A stretch of 64,000 nt of DNA from Protopterus annectens. Its lineage: Eukaryota; Chordata; Ceratodontiformes; Protopteridae. The notes beneath the pieces were generated by a model. The model was not told where the DNA came from. It did not search any database and was given only the letters and a program-made list of their open reading frames with translations. The DNA is taken from the NCBI RefSeq assembly GCF_019279795.1, contig NC_056731.1, positions 869,601,175 to 869,665,174 of the forward strand, in the 5' to 3' direction. The position numbers were made by a program, and so were the translations under genes. Every line of letters starts with the position of its first letter. Within the stretch, counting starts at the first letter, position 1. Shown one piece after another: positions 34,031-44,488 of the stretch.

Positions 34031-34099
34031 GTGTTGCCTGTTTGACTACTGAATCTTCCATGCAGCCAGGTTGAGGGTTTTGAGCTGACCGTGCAGGAT

Positions 34100-35960
34100 C
34101 CGATTGTTTTGCTGAGTCAGAAGGTGTGAAATTTGAGTCAAAATCCATGGTGGGCCTTGAGCTAAGTTCTTTAAGATTGGGTACCAGTGCTAGCGTGGAC
34201 AGTCTGGAGCAATCAGGATCATCTTTGGTTTTTCTTGTCTGGCTTTTAGGAGTACCTTTGAAAGGAGAGGCAGTGGTGGTAAGGCATAAACTTTTAGGTT
34301 TTTCCAGCTGAACGAGAGAGCATACACTTTCCATGCTTGTGTGTGGTAAGTCCTTGTGCAGAATTCTTGTAGTTGGCAGTTCAGTGGGGAGGCAAAAAGA
34401 TCTTTGTCTGGGCATCCCCATTTTTGCATTACCATGCTGAAGATTTGTGGATTCAATTTCCATTTGTGAGGGTCCATGATCTTTCTGCTTAGATAGTCTG
34501 CCAGAGTATTTTTCTTTCCTGGCAGGAATTGTGCTTGCAGATGAACTTGATAAGTTAGAGCTGTGTTCCACAAGGTCATGGCTTGCCTGTATAGGGGATA
34601 AGAATGAGTGTCCCCTTGCTTGTTTATGTACCACATTACTGTGGTGTTGTCTGTCTTTAATAATAATTGTCCTGGATGCAGAAGGTCCTTGAAAGCTGTT
34701 AGGGCATGTTAAACAGCTAACATCTCTTTTTGATTGATGCGAAGATGCATTTGGTCTGTGGTCCACTTGCCCTGAATACATTTTCCTGCCATGTGTGCTC
34801 CCCAGGCGTAATCCGAAGCATCTGTTAGGGTCTGCCTGGCTGTGGGTAGAGTGAAAGGCTGACCCTTGTTGAGGTGACATGCCTGTGCCCACCATCGAAA
34901 CTCCTGTTGTAGTCAGGGAATTATTGGTATTACTGCTTCTAAACTGTGAGAGTGTTGAATCCAAACACTTTTTAGGTACCACTGTAATTTCCTCATATGC
35001 AGTCTGGCATATGGAATTAGTAGTATGCAGGATGCCATGCATCCCAGGGCCTGCAGAATTTTTCTTGCAAGGAGATGGGACTTTTTTGCCAGTAATTGAA
35101 AATATTGAGTCAGTTGTCCTTCTTTGTCTGGCGTGAGATGAGCCATCTGGGCAGCTGTATTTAAGCTGGCACTGAGGAATATCTGTTGTGAGGGCACAAG
35201 TTTTGACTTCTTTTCGTTTACTGTGTACCCTAGAGAAATTAGCAACCTTTTTACAAATGCCAGATGCTTTAGAAGAACGTCCTTTGTCTCTGCTTGAATG
35301 AGGCAGTTGACCAGGTATGGATATATTTGAATTCCTTTTTGTCTACAAAATGCAATTACTGGTGCCAGGCACTTTGTAAAGACCCTGGGCGCAGTAGGTA
35401 AGCCAAAGGGCAGTGCAGAGAATTGGTAGTGCATTGTACCAGCTTTGAATCTGAGGTATCTTCTGCAATTTTGTCTGATAGGGACATGCAGGTATGCCTC
35501 TGAGGTCCAGAGTAACAAGCCAAGCCTTCTTGCCCAGCATGGGAAGAAGCTGCTGTAGTGTCAACATTTTGAATTTCGGAACATCCAGGTAAGTATTTAG
35601 AGTTGAAAGGTCTAGTATGGGTGTCCAGGCTTTGTCCTTTCTGGGGACCAGGAAGAGTATTGAGTAAAATGCTTGTCCTTGTTCCTGCTGTCGTACTTTT
35701 TGAACAGCTCTCATGTCCATGAGGGCTGAAATTTGTTTTTGAGCCCCTGCCCATTGATTGTGGCAGGTTTGGCATTCCTTTTAGCCTTGGTAAAGTGTGA
35801 AAGCGGAACCTGTAACCTTGAGACACAATTTCCAGAACCCATTTGTCTTGGGTGATTAATTGCCAATTTTGAGAAAAAAACTGCTAGTTTTCCCCCTAAG
35901 GGTGCTGCCAAAAGGGAAGCGCTTGGCGTACGAAGGGGGAAGTCACTGGGACTGTTTCCT
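34100..35960 (-). pseudogene. DIRS RT - RNase H - methyltransferase-like region (copy A)
   Basis: ORF 35343-35720 begins in the RT fingers (YSILFLVPRKDKAWTPILDL) and runs to motif A (TLDLRGIPACPY, damaged). ORF 34913-35518 has LPFGLPTAPRVFTKCLAPVI and IYPYLVNCLI, where the usual YLDD reads YLVN, so the catalytic aspartates of motif C are lost. The RNase H portion is at 34600-34900, and ORF 34190-34636 has MWYINKQGDTHSYPLY and the methyltransferase-like DKDLFASPLNCQL. The loss of the DD pair shows decay beyond simple frameshifts. Confidence 0.84.
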
Positions 35961-35984
35961 GTAAGGCTGAGACTTGTCCTCACC

Positions 35985-37627
35985 TCCTTTTGGGGTTGAG
36001 GTACCCCACTGTCATTGCCTGTTAGAGCCTTGGGGTTGAGATCTGCCTCTTGGGCGTCTGTATCTGCCTCTCTGTGGCCTGTCTGACACTGGAAAGGACC
36101 AATTTTTTGTAGGCCAATTTCTGCTACATCGAGGTGGCTGTACCTGTAAGAAATCTTTGACTGTTTGCATAGATTTAGTTTTATCCTCCATTTTCTTTAA
36201 CACCTCTTCTGCCTTAACCCCAAACAAGGTATCATGCTGTAAAGGAGCAACCAATAATTTTGCCTTAACGCGATCAGGTAAACTCTGTTCTTTTAACCAA
36301 GCATGTCTTCAAATCACAGAACCTGTAACTGCGGCTCTACAAGAGGCCTCTAAAGAATCAAAACCACATTGCAGAGTAGGTTTTCCCACCTGTTCAACTG
36401 CATGCAATAAATCCTGCATTTCTTTAAAGTCAGGAGCTTCTGAGCTTGCTAGCATTTACTGTTTTAACTGAGCCATTAAATATTGTTGGTACTTATGTAT
36501 GTGAAAATGGCAATTTAAAGCCCTTACTGCTAAAGTTGCAGAAATGTAAACTTTCTTCCCCCATCTATCCAATGCTCTAGAATCTCTGTCAGAGGGGACT
36601 GGATTTTGCAATGGAAGCCTTAACCCCTTTGGGCCCCTGGGAAATGATTTCTGGATCAGCAGAAGGGTTTTTATAGAGAAACTTGAGAGTCTGGGACTCT
36701 ATTATACCTATCTGGCTTGGCTGGTGCAGTTGGCAAAGAATCAGGAGATAAGCTGGATTCAGAGAACATATCATCCACAATATCTAACACAGGCGGAATA
36801 GCCAGGGGCCTGTGCTGAGGCAATAAAAGGAAGCCACTGAGCCTTTTCTTGGATTCTGAATAATCCTGACTTTCCCAATGGAAATGCTCCCTCATGGCAT
36901 GTAAAGTCTCCCCAAAAGAATAATCCTCAGGAGGAGAAGCTGAAGAGATAGATTCTTCAGCATCAGAGTCCTCATGGGGGGTAGAGAGTATCCCTGGTCT
37001 GAAGGGGAATCAGAGGAAATGGAAACCTGATCAGAGGAATCATAGTCTGTATCCTGACTAGGCCTTTTCTCAGGAGGGTGATGGGAACCCCTGATTAGAG
37101 TAATGAGGTCTTCGGCTATTTTAAGCATCTGTTTCTTAGGCATGGAGGACTGTCCAGGAGAATGCTGTACTTGCTTATTTGTCTTTAATGGTGTTTTTGT
37201 TTTGGCTGTTGCTTTAATGGTAAGTTGTGAAGGTCTGAGAACACCCTCAGAAGCCGGTGCCTGCTCAGCGGCTCCGGACCCATCTGAGGGTATAGTTTCC
37301 GTAGGCCCAATACCTAGAGTTTCCACAGGCCTCTGTGTCTCCACGTGGCTGTCGGTTACGGCCTATGGCTCGGAGGTAGCGGGTGTTAGGGGCTGCAAAA
37401 ACGCCTCACTGAGAACCGGCGACTGGGCTAGAAGAGGCTTTGTCATCGGTTTTGGACCTCAGATGCTTGTCTTTTTCTTTATCTTTGCGTTTTTTTATAC
37501 ATTCCGGTCGTCGGTTGTTCTGACTGCATTATGTAATTAAATCTTCGTCCAAAATAATGTAAAGCAAAATCAAACAGACGTTTAATAGTGCGTTTATTGA
37601 ATCTAGCACAACACCGACAACTAGTAA
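35985..37627 (-). pseudogene. DIRS Gag, C-terminal part (copy A)
   Basis: Fragments in order from the break at 37627: CRCCARFNKRTIKRL (37479-37620), a Ser/Pro and acidic part (36892-37344, KKQMLKIAEDLITLIRG), MREHFHWESQDYSESKKRL (36671-36895), the core ALNCHFHIHKYQ-like sequence (about 36500, frame broken), and DTLFGVKAEEVLKKMEDKTK with SMQTVKDFLQVQPPRCSRNW (36012-36254). Collinear with the intact Gag of DIRS B. The N terminus lies beyond DIRS B at 43118-43280. Confidence 0.82.
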
Positions 37628-38110
37628 AGTACAGTTTTGTACCTACCATAAATGTAGATGTTCGAAGATCCACATTGCTGCAGTCCTTACACTTGGGTAG
37701 TCCGCTGTCCTCGGTCGGCCCGAATATCAAAGTATTAGGCTGACGTCGGTCAAGGCGCTTAAGACTGACATCAGGACGTCAGGGTACAAATGCGCATGAC
37801 CGACGTCATATCCTCAGTCTTTTCTTGCCCCAGATGTCAGAAGACCCTAAAAAGAAAGGTCCAAACCAAAAGACAGCAAAAAACAACCAACCACCCTTGC
37901 ACTAATCATATGTACAATATATACAATATCCACAATATTCACAACCCAAACCACACAACCGCCTCTAACTACAGAGGGAAGGAGGGAGGGTAAATTGGAC
38001 TGCAGCAATGTGGATCTTGAACATCTACATTTATGGTAGGTACAAAACTGTACTATGTTCTTCATCTCACATTGCTGCAGTCCTTACACTTGGGTAGAAT
38101 CCCAAAGCAG
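37628..38110 (-). repeat. Left terminal repeat and ICR of DIRS B
   Basis: 37628-37850 is the inverted complement of 42940-43117 (for example GTCCGCTGTCCTCGGTCGGC at 37700 and its complement near 43070). The block at 37990-38100 contains the circle junction (GAACAT joined to AGTACAG, reverse complement of about 38050-38066). Confidence 0.88.
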
Positions 38111-38131
38111 AGGTAAGGGAGGATGGCAAAA

Positions 38132-39135
38132 CTATAAAGCAGTAGGAGCTGCCAAAATGCCCTGTAAAATTGCAGTGGCAAAACCAGCCCTAGATTTAGA
38201 GTAAAGTGGAAGGTGGTAATGCTTAGAGAAAGTATGCACTGAACTCCAAGTAGCTGCCTCCAAAATATCTTTAGTTGCCACCCCCTTAAAAAGCTGTAGA
38301 AGTGGCAGTAGCCCTAGTGGAATGAGGCCTAATCCCAGCTGGAATCTCCTTACCATGATGGGAATAACAGAAAGCAATACAAAACCCAATCCACTTAGAA
38401 ATAGTTTGTTTTGACACAGGCTTGCCCTGAGAACCCAAAGCAAATGAAACAAATAACTGCTGAGACTGCCTGAACCCTTTAGTTCTGCTCAAATAATATC
38501 CCAACTGCCTGTGTATATCCAAAGTGTGCAAAATCTTTTCCCCTTTATTTTGGGGTTTGCATAAAAAGTAGGCAAATGAATAGTTTGGTTTAAAGCCACA
38601 CTAGAAACCACTTTAGGCATAAAGGAAGGATTAGTACACAAAGATACCCTATCCTTATGGAAAATTAAGAAAGGTTCAACCGCCATAAGGGCCTGTAATT
38701 CAGAAACCCTTCTTGCAGAGGTAATGGCCAACAAAAAAGCAGTCTTCCATGATAAATATTTCAACTCGGCAGTAGCTGCAGGCTCAAAAGGTTGTAGAGT
38801 GAGTTTCTCCAACACAAAATTGAGATCCCAAGCAGGAGTAGGAGCTCTCGTGGGGTCTTATATTCTTTTCCCTCTAAGGAATTGCTTAAACAAAGGATGA
38901 GAAAACAATGGTGGGTCACAGTCATAGTGAGCAGAAATTGCTGCAGCATGAACCTTAATGGAAGAGAAGGACAAACCTTTGTCCAGTAACTCAGTAAGAT
39001 ATTGAAGAGCCACACTTAAATTAGGCTTAGAAACATCAAATTCCTTTGCTGTACTCCAAAATAAAAATCTCTTCCATTTATCTGCGTACACTTTCCTTGT
39101 ACTAGGCCTTCTGGCCTCCAAAATAACATTCAAAA
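38132..39135 (-). pseudogene. DIRS tyrosine recombinase (copy B)
   Basis: The N-terminal end, at the tail of ORF 38858-41041, has RRPSTRKVYADKWKRFLFW and SSIKVHAAAISAHYD. ORF 38489-38815 supplies AITSARRVSELQALMAV (first catalytic Arg). ORF 38286-38531 gives TISKWIGFCIAFCYSHHGK and HSTRATATSTAF (H-x-x-R). ORF 38132-38452 ends with TFSKHYHLPLY (Tyr). At least three one-base shifts (near 38860, 38500 and 38290) interrupt an otherwise complete domain. Confidence 0.86.
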
Positions 39136-41066
39136 CTTGCTGTGGAAGCTGAGACCCTCCAGGGTTTAAAACAGAATATGCCAGGCTGTTAGGTGAAGAG
39201 AGTGAAGTTTGACATTGAGTAAATGACTGTTCTCCTGAGACAGCAGGTGTGGAATCGAAGGTAAAGGCCATGGAGGCTCCTGCCAGACTTCTCAGTAATA
39301 GGTACCAGTGCTGTCGAGGCCAATCTGGAGCTATTAAAATCATCTTTGGCTTGTCCTGTCTGACCTTCAGGAGTACCTTTGGGAGGAGAGGCAGAGGTGG
39401 AAAGGCATACACATGAAGATTGCTCCAATTGAATGAAAGAGCATCCACTTTCCAAGCTGTGGGATGAAACCTTTTTGTGCAAAACTTTGGCAGCTGGTAG
39501 TTTAGAGGAGAAGCAAACAGATCTATGTCTGGAGTTCCCCATAACACTGTCAATTTCTGAAATACATGAGGATCCAATTTCCACTCGTGGGGATCCATAA
39601 TTTGTCTGCTCAACACATCTGCTAAGGAGTTCTGTGCTCCCGGCAGAAACCTTGCCTGAAGATTTAGCTGTAAACTGAGAGCAGTCTCCCACAAAATCAT
39701 TGCTTGTCTGCATAGAGGATAAGAATGTGTTCCCCCTTGCTTGCTGATGTACCACATGACAGTTGTGTTGTCTGTTAGAACCAACACCTGTCCTGGAAGA
39801 AGTAATTCCTTGAAAGCTATTAATGCAAATTGGACTGCTAACATCTCCTTCAAGTTGATATGTAGATGTTGAAGTCTGGCAGGCCACGTGTCTTGTACCC
39901 ACTTTCCATTGAGATGAGCTCCCCAAGCTTTGTCTGAGGCATCTGTAGTTAGAATCTGACTCGCCTCTGGCCGGGTCACAGAGAGTCCCTTGTTTAGGTG
40001 ACATTCCTGAGCCCACCACAAAAATTCCTTTTGAATGCAAGGTATTATCTGAATGACAGTGTCCATATCTTGGCAGTGCTGCGTCCACACATTTTTGAGA
40101 TACCATTGTAGCTTCCTCATATGCAGTTTGGCATTGGGAAGCACCAGAATACAAGATGCCATGAACCCCAAGGCTTGAAGGACTGTCCTTGCAGTCAGCC
40201 TGGACTGATGAGACAATTGATGGAAGTAAAGAGAAAGATTCTTTTGTTTGTCCGGGGTCAAAAAGGCCATCTGGGATGCTGTATTCAGTCTCACACCCAG
40301 AAAGCACATGTCCTGAGAGGGTACTAGACTGGACTTTATTTCGTTCACAGAATACCCCAGGCATCTTAGCACTGCTATCACATATTGTAAATGATGAAGA
40401 AGTTCGTCCTTTCCTTGGGCCAGAATCAGGCAATCGTCCAAATAAGGATAGATCTGTATTCCTCGTAGCCTGAAGAAAGCTATCACTGGAGCCAGAACCT
40501 TCGTGAACACTCTGGGCAGTAGATAAGCCAAAGGGCAATGCAGAGAACTGATAATGAGAAGTCCCAGCCAAAACGCAGATACTTCCTGCAACTTAGCCTG
40601 ATAGGAACATGAAGGTAAGCCTCCTTGAGATCCAGAGTCACCATCCAGTGATCTTTGCCCAGCAGAGGTAAAAGCTGTTGTAACGTCAACATTTTGAACT
40701 TGGGAATGTCCAGATAAGTGTTGAGGATAGATAAATCCAAAATTGGTCTCCACGTGTTCCCCTTCTTTGGTACTAGGAACAGGCGAGAATAAAATCCTAG
40801 GCCCACTTCTGGCAGAGGGACCGGTTGTATGGCCCCTATTTGAAGCAGCAGAGCAATTTGTTTGTGAGCCTCTAGTCTTTGCTGAGGAGGAACGTCCGGC
40901 ATGCCTTTGAAAGGAGGCAAGGTATGGAAATAAAACCTGTAACCTTGGTGTATGATATCCAATACCCATCTGTCTTGGGTAATCAAACTCCAATTTTCCT
41001 TGAAGAGTGCCAACCTTCCTCCCAAAGGTGCTGCCAGGCAAGAAGGATCTGGCAGCTGAAAAGATA
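39136..41066 (-). pseudogene. DIRS RT - RNase H - methyltransferase-like protein (copy B)
   Basis: RT fingers and motif A lie in ORF 40483-41205 (LFLVPKKGNTWRPILDL, TLDLKEAYLHVPI). Motif B area HYQFSALPFGLSTA is in 39189-40571. Motif C IYPYLDDCLI is in ORF 38858-41041 at about 40430-40455. That ORF (727 codons) then reads without break through RNase H (TTDASDKAWGAHL, LKEMLAVQFAL, LTDNTTVMWYISKQGG) and the methyltransferase-like segment (IDLFASPLNYQL, YAFPPLPLLPKVLLKV, PKMILIAPDWPRQHW). Two shifts about 55 bp apart (near 40575 and 40520) scramble only the middle of the RT. Confidence 0.88.
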
Positions 41067-41068
41067 GG

Positions 41069-42802
41069 TCATTGGGCCTGTTTACGAAAGGACTGGCCCC
41101 TGCCCTCACCCGAAGTTTGTGCAGGTGAACACACTGTTCTAGGTCTGAAGGAGCTCTGAGCTCTGCCCCTACCACGTCTAGATCTACCCCGAGACTGTGA
41201 ATCATAAGAAGGATACGTCCACCCCTTAGCAGGGCAATTCCTACTAAACTGGAGGCTGAACTTGCAAAAATCTTTAACAGCCTGCATAGACTTAGCCTTG
41301 TCTTCCATTTTCTTCAAGACTGACTCCACAGGTGAACCAAACAACACATCAGACTGTAAAGGAGCATCCAAAGTCCTTGTCTTAACATGGTCAGATAAAT
41401 TCTGATCCCTCAGCCAGGCGTGCCTGCGAAGAACTGACCCAGTGGCAGCCACCCTAGACGAGGCCTGAACAGCATCAAAACCACATTGTAAAGAATGCTT
41501 ACCCACCTGTTCAGAGACATGTACCAAATCTTGTAATTCTTTACACTCAATGCCTTCCGCCAGAGCATCTACCTTAGACTTCAATTGAGAAAGAAAATAG
41601 TTTTGATATTTCAACATGTGAAACTGGCAATTCAAAGCCCTCATAGCTAAGGTGGAAGAAGTATAGACTTTCTTTCCCCATCTATCCAAAGCTCTGGCCT
41701 CTTTGTCTGGAGGAACCGGATTTTTTACAACAGAGGCCTTGACACCCTTAGGTCCCTGACTAACAGTTTCTGGGTCCGCCCTAGGACTCTTATAAAGATA
41801 TTTATGAGCCTCAGGCACCCTGTAATACCTATCCGGTTTAACAGGAGCAGGAGGCAAAGAATCAGGATTAAGTGAAGCCTCTGCAAACACATCTTCCACA
41901 ACATCCAGAACAGGTGGTATAGCCAAAGGCCTATGCTGGGGTAAAAGCAAAAATTCCCTAAGCCTTTTCCTGGAATCAGAGAAGTCCTGACCTTCCCACT
42001 TAAAATGTTCCCTCATGGAATGAAGAGTCTCTGAAAAAGAAAAATCCTCTGGAGGAGAAGCAGAAGGAGTTGAATCATCTGCATCAGAATCAGAATAAGG
42101 AGAGTACTCCTGCAAGTCTTCAGCCGAAGACTCTGAAACATCCGAAGCCTGCTCAAAACTCCCCAACTCTGGTTCCACCCTAGGCCTCTTATCAGGAGGG
42201 GGCAAAGAACCTCTAATCAAAGTAATTAAATCTTCTGCCATTTTAAGCATGTGCTTCTTGGACACAGACCCTGTAGAACTAGGAGTGACACCAACAGAAG
42301 CTAAACCTGGCCTGCCTCTGGGAGAAGCCTTGGAAACAGAAGGAGAGGGCCTAACCACCCTAGGAAGGGAGGGGAGTACAGTAACCTGAGAAGCCCCTTC
42401 AGCCTGACCTGCCTCCTGAGAGGCCACATCCTGCAATATCAAAGTCTCCCCCTGGGACTCCAGAGAAGCCTCCGGTGGAACCAACAGTTCCACTGACGCC
42501 TCTAAAGAACCGGCGTCCAGTACGGATGACTCTTCTTGCCTGGGTTTAGCTGCTTTGTCTTTGCGCTTCTTCGAAGAAGCGGGCGTCGGAGCATCCGACG
42601 GCATATTGTAATTGCACCGCTTCCCGAAGACCAACCTGGCACAATCTAACCTTCGCTTAATAGTGCGCTTATTGAACCTAGCACAAAAGCGACACCCAAC
42701 AACGTCGTGCTCAGGCCCCAAACAAGGAATACACAAAGTATGATAGTCCCTATGCGGTATCTGCGTCCCACAAGAAATACAGTTATTCACTTTTTCTGAC
42801 AT
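41069..42802 (-). CDS. DIRS Gag, intact open frame (copy B)
   Basis: About 577 codons from MSEKVNNCISCG. I prefer this Met to one four codons earlier because copy A begins MSVKVNNCISCG. Cys finger NNCISCG...HTLCIPCLGPEHD...CRFCARF at residues 6-45, a basic patch NKRTIKRRLD, then a Ser/Pro/acidic linker (60-290). The core (about 290-500) has MREHFKWEGQDFSDSRKRLR, RPLAIPPVLDVVED, LAMRALNCQFHMLKYQ and VLRRHAWLRDQNLSDHVK. The C-terminal basic Arg/Gly tail is RGRSRRGRGRAQS. Presumed nucleic-acid-binding structural protein. Its core is the type related to the LAP2alpha domain of TMPO. It overlaps the polymerase region at its 3' end. Confidence 0.88.
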   Translation of the reverse strand: MSEKVNNCISCGTQIPHRDYHTLCIPCLGPEHDVVGCRFCARFNKRTIKRRLDCARLVFGKRCNYNMPSDAPTPASSKKRKDKAAKPRQEESSVLDAGSLEASVELLVPPEASLESQGETLILQDVASQEAGQAEGASQVTVLPSLPRVVRPSPSVSKASPRGRPGLASVGVTPSSTGSVSKKHMLKMAEDLITLIRGSLPPPDKRPRVEPELGSFEQASDVSESSAEDLQEYSPYSDSDADDSTPSASPPEDFSFSETLHSMREHFKWEGQDFSDSRKRLREFLLLPQHRPLAIPPVLDVVEDVFAEASLNPDSLPPAPVKPDRYYRVPEAHKYLYKSPRADPETVSQGPKGVKASVVKNPVPPDKEARALDRWGKKVYTSSTLAMRALNCQFHMLKYQNYFLSQLKSKVDALAEGIECKELQDLVHVSEQVGKHSLQCGFDAVQASSRVAATGSVLRRHAWLRDQNLSDHVKTRTLDAPLQSDVLFGSPVESVLKKMEDKAKSMQAVKDFCKFSLQFSRNCPAKGWTYPSYDSQSRGRSRRGRGRAQSSFRPRTVCSPAQTSGEGRGQSFRKQAQ

Positions 42803-43117
42803 CCGGTAAACCACTGAGGCAAGAAAAAACTAAAATATTCCCCAACGGGGTACTTAGCCAACTTTGACTCGGTCTGAAACTCCGAATTCGAAAAATTTCA
42901 GAACGCCGAACGGCACTTGCAACGCTGCTTCTGCATCGGACCATGCGGCAAAAAAGACTGAGGATATGACGTCGGTCATGCGCATTTGTACCCTGACGTC
43001 CTGATGTCAGTCTTAAGCGCCTTGACCGACGTCAGCCTAATACTTTGATATTCGGGCCGACCGAGGACAGCGGACTACCCAAGTGTAAGGACTGCAGCAA
43101 TGTGAGATGAAGAACAT

Positions 43118-43280
43118 CGTCGTGGTCAGGGCCTAGGCAAGGAATGCAGTAAGAGTGAAAGTCCTTATAAGGTATTTGCTTCCCACAAGAAATACAATTA
43201 TTAACTTTTACTGACATCTGTCTGGAACAAGAAAAAGTTTCCCCAATGGGGTACTTGGCTTTATTGAAGACTTTGGTTCT
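43118..43280 (-). pseudogene. DIRS A Gag N terminus, separated by DIRS B
   Basis: MSVKVNNCISCGKQIPYKD, then FHSYCIPCLGPDHDDV-like sequence up to the insertion point. It is the first half of the Cys finger whose second half (SCRCCARFNKRTIKRL) lies at 37530-37627. The visible ORF runs on into DIRS B terminal repeat and is meaningless there. Confidence 0.85.
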
Positions 43281-43289
43281 GAAATTCAA

Positions 43290-43535
43290 TTCTGAAAATC
43301 TCAGGAGTCAGCCGACCAGCACTTGCAAACTGCTTTTGCTTCGGGCACCGCGCGGCAAGAAAGACTGGATGAAATGGCGTCGGTTGCAACTTTTATACCC
43401 CAGCGCACTGACGTCAGGGAAGAGGCGACAGCAACCGACGCCGGACCAAGACTTTGGAACTTGGGCCGACTGTGGGTCACCTGCCAGCAGGATAACCCAA
43501 GTGTAATAACTGCAACAGTGAAACACGATGAACAT
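43290..43535 (-). repeat. Leader and right terminal repeat of DIRS A
   Basis: Complement of 32540-32720, ending GCAACAGTGAAACACGATGAACAT. Confidence 0.82.
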
Positions 43536-43609
43536 CAATGAATACTCTGTAACCTATTCACTACTTTACCACCAGCGTATTCATAATAAAGAATAATTAA
43601 ACAAACATT

Positions 43610-43975
43610 CTAACAGACATTATCTGTGATAGAACATGATTCATTGAAGCCTGGAACATTAAACGCATTAAGTTTGATCTGCCACATTAGTTCCAACTCT
43701 TCTAGTTTGAAGGAAAATGGACCACCCCTAGTGTCCTGCAAAATATCTATGACCATGAATTTAAATTGATGATGTGTGTTTAAATGGATATGCTTTGCTA
43801 AAGCATTATCTAACTTATTATGGCTGATAGCATAAAGATGCTCATACATTCTATCTCGGAACCTACGTTCCGTTTTGCCCACATAAAATGCGGGGCAACT
43901 TGGGCATCTAGCCAAGCAAACTATAAACCTAGTGTTACAGTTAAACCTTGATCTTAATTTATGCTGTTGACCAAG
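43610..43975 (-). pseudogene. PLE3 GIY-YIG endonuclease C-terminal fragment
   Basis: Reads NTRFIVCLARCPSCPAFYVG, then KTERRFRDRMYEHLYAI and DNALAKHIHLNTHHQFKFMV, ending MWQIKLNAFNVPGFNES. This is the GIY-YIG domain, collinear with PLE1 and PLE2 though a different subfamily. The N-terminal side is cut at about 43975 next to the SINE. No RT sequence of this element is in the window. Confidence 0.8.
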
Positions 43976-43977
43976 AG

Positions 43978-44110
43978 TTGGGAGGGCGGCCTAATGGTTT
44001 AAGGTGCTTGCCTTGCAAGCACAAGGTGCAGGGTTTGAATCTCACAAGGGATAATTGGATAGGCTTAAAATGGCTCGCAAGGGGAGTTAGCTTAGTACTA
44101 TAATAATTTA
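43978..44110 (+). mobile_element. tRNA-derived SINE at the centre of PLE3
   Basis: GGGCGGCCTAATGGTTTAAG starts a tRNA-like head: box A TGGTTTAAGGTGC (about 43994), box B GGGTTTGAATCTC (about 44030). It is followed by a non-tRNA body to about 44110. The 3' limit and any target duplication are not clear. Confidence 0.6.
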
Positions 44111-44442
44111 GTACAAAGAAATTAGTGACATCAACATGTTTACAATAATTAGTTTTCACATTTTAAAGCAGTTAGAATGTTTGTTTAATTATTCTTTATT
44201 ATGAAAACACTGGTAGTAAAACAGTGAATAGGTTACAGAGTATTTATTGTTCTTAATTTTGTTTTAATTTATTATAATGTTTTAATGTAATTTAGGTACA
44301 TGAATAATCATTTAAGATAAAAATATTTTAAATATGAATTAATGCTGTTCCTTAGGGGTAGTGTCTGTTTAAGCAAACAATTATGTTTTGTCCCGTTTTT
44401 GATTGAGTGCCTATTTAAGAATAGTTAATTGTTTGTATTAGT

Positions 44443-44488
44443 ACTTCTGAAGAAGTTTGCATGTTTGCAAACAAAAAGCGCTTTAAGT
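44443..44488 (+). ncRNA. Hammerhead-like motif, PLE3 plus arm
   Basis: ACTT (44443-44446), CTGAAGA (44447-44453), A, stem II GTTTGC/GCAAAC (44455-44460 with 44467-44472), A5, GCGC (44478-44481), TTT, AAGT (44485-44488, pairs with ACTT). The G of GAAA is missing, so it is probably inactive, but the architecture matches 27262-27306. Confidence 0.5.

Larger units (their letters stand above)
37628..43117 (-). mobile_element. DIRS copy B (family Y), best preserved; inserted in Gag of DIRS A
   Basis: 5490 bp from AGTACAGTTTTGTACC to ...GATGAAGAACAT. Removing it restores an uninterrupted Gag frame in DIRS A across ...DHDV / TSCRCC..., aligned residue for residue with DHDVVGCRFC of B itself, so insertion was precise with no duplication. 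It is the youngest element in this stack. Gag is open throughout; polymerase and recombinase carry a few frameshifts. Confidence 0.92.
32493..43535 (-). mobile_element. DIRS copy A (family Y), inserted in PLE3 and split by DIRS B
   Basis: DIRS A is 32493-37627 plus 43118-43535 (about 5.55 kb without B). Its ends are AGTACAGTTGTGTACC and ...GATGAACAT. Deleting it joins ...AAAATTAAGAA to CAATGAATACTC, which matches the uninterrupted opposite arm of PLE3 (reverse complement of about 44218-44245). Insertion therefore left no duplication. Gag, RT and recombinase are all broken. Confidence 0.9.

Noticed and set aside
36012..42802. Host TMPO/LAP2-like gene, suggested by the Gag core
   Set aside because: The ORFs sit in complete DIRS elements beside RT and recombinase and between matching termini, so they are transposon Gag, not a domesticated gene.
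43978..44050. Functional tRNA gene
   Set aside because: Boxes A and B are present but no cloverleaf with a paired acceptor stem was found, and non-tRNA sequence continues downstream. It is a SINE head. The same applies at 9239 and 49165.
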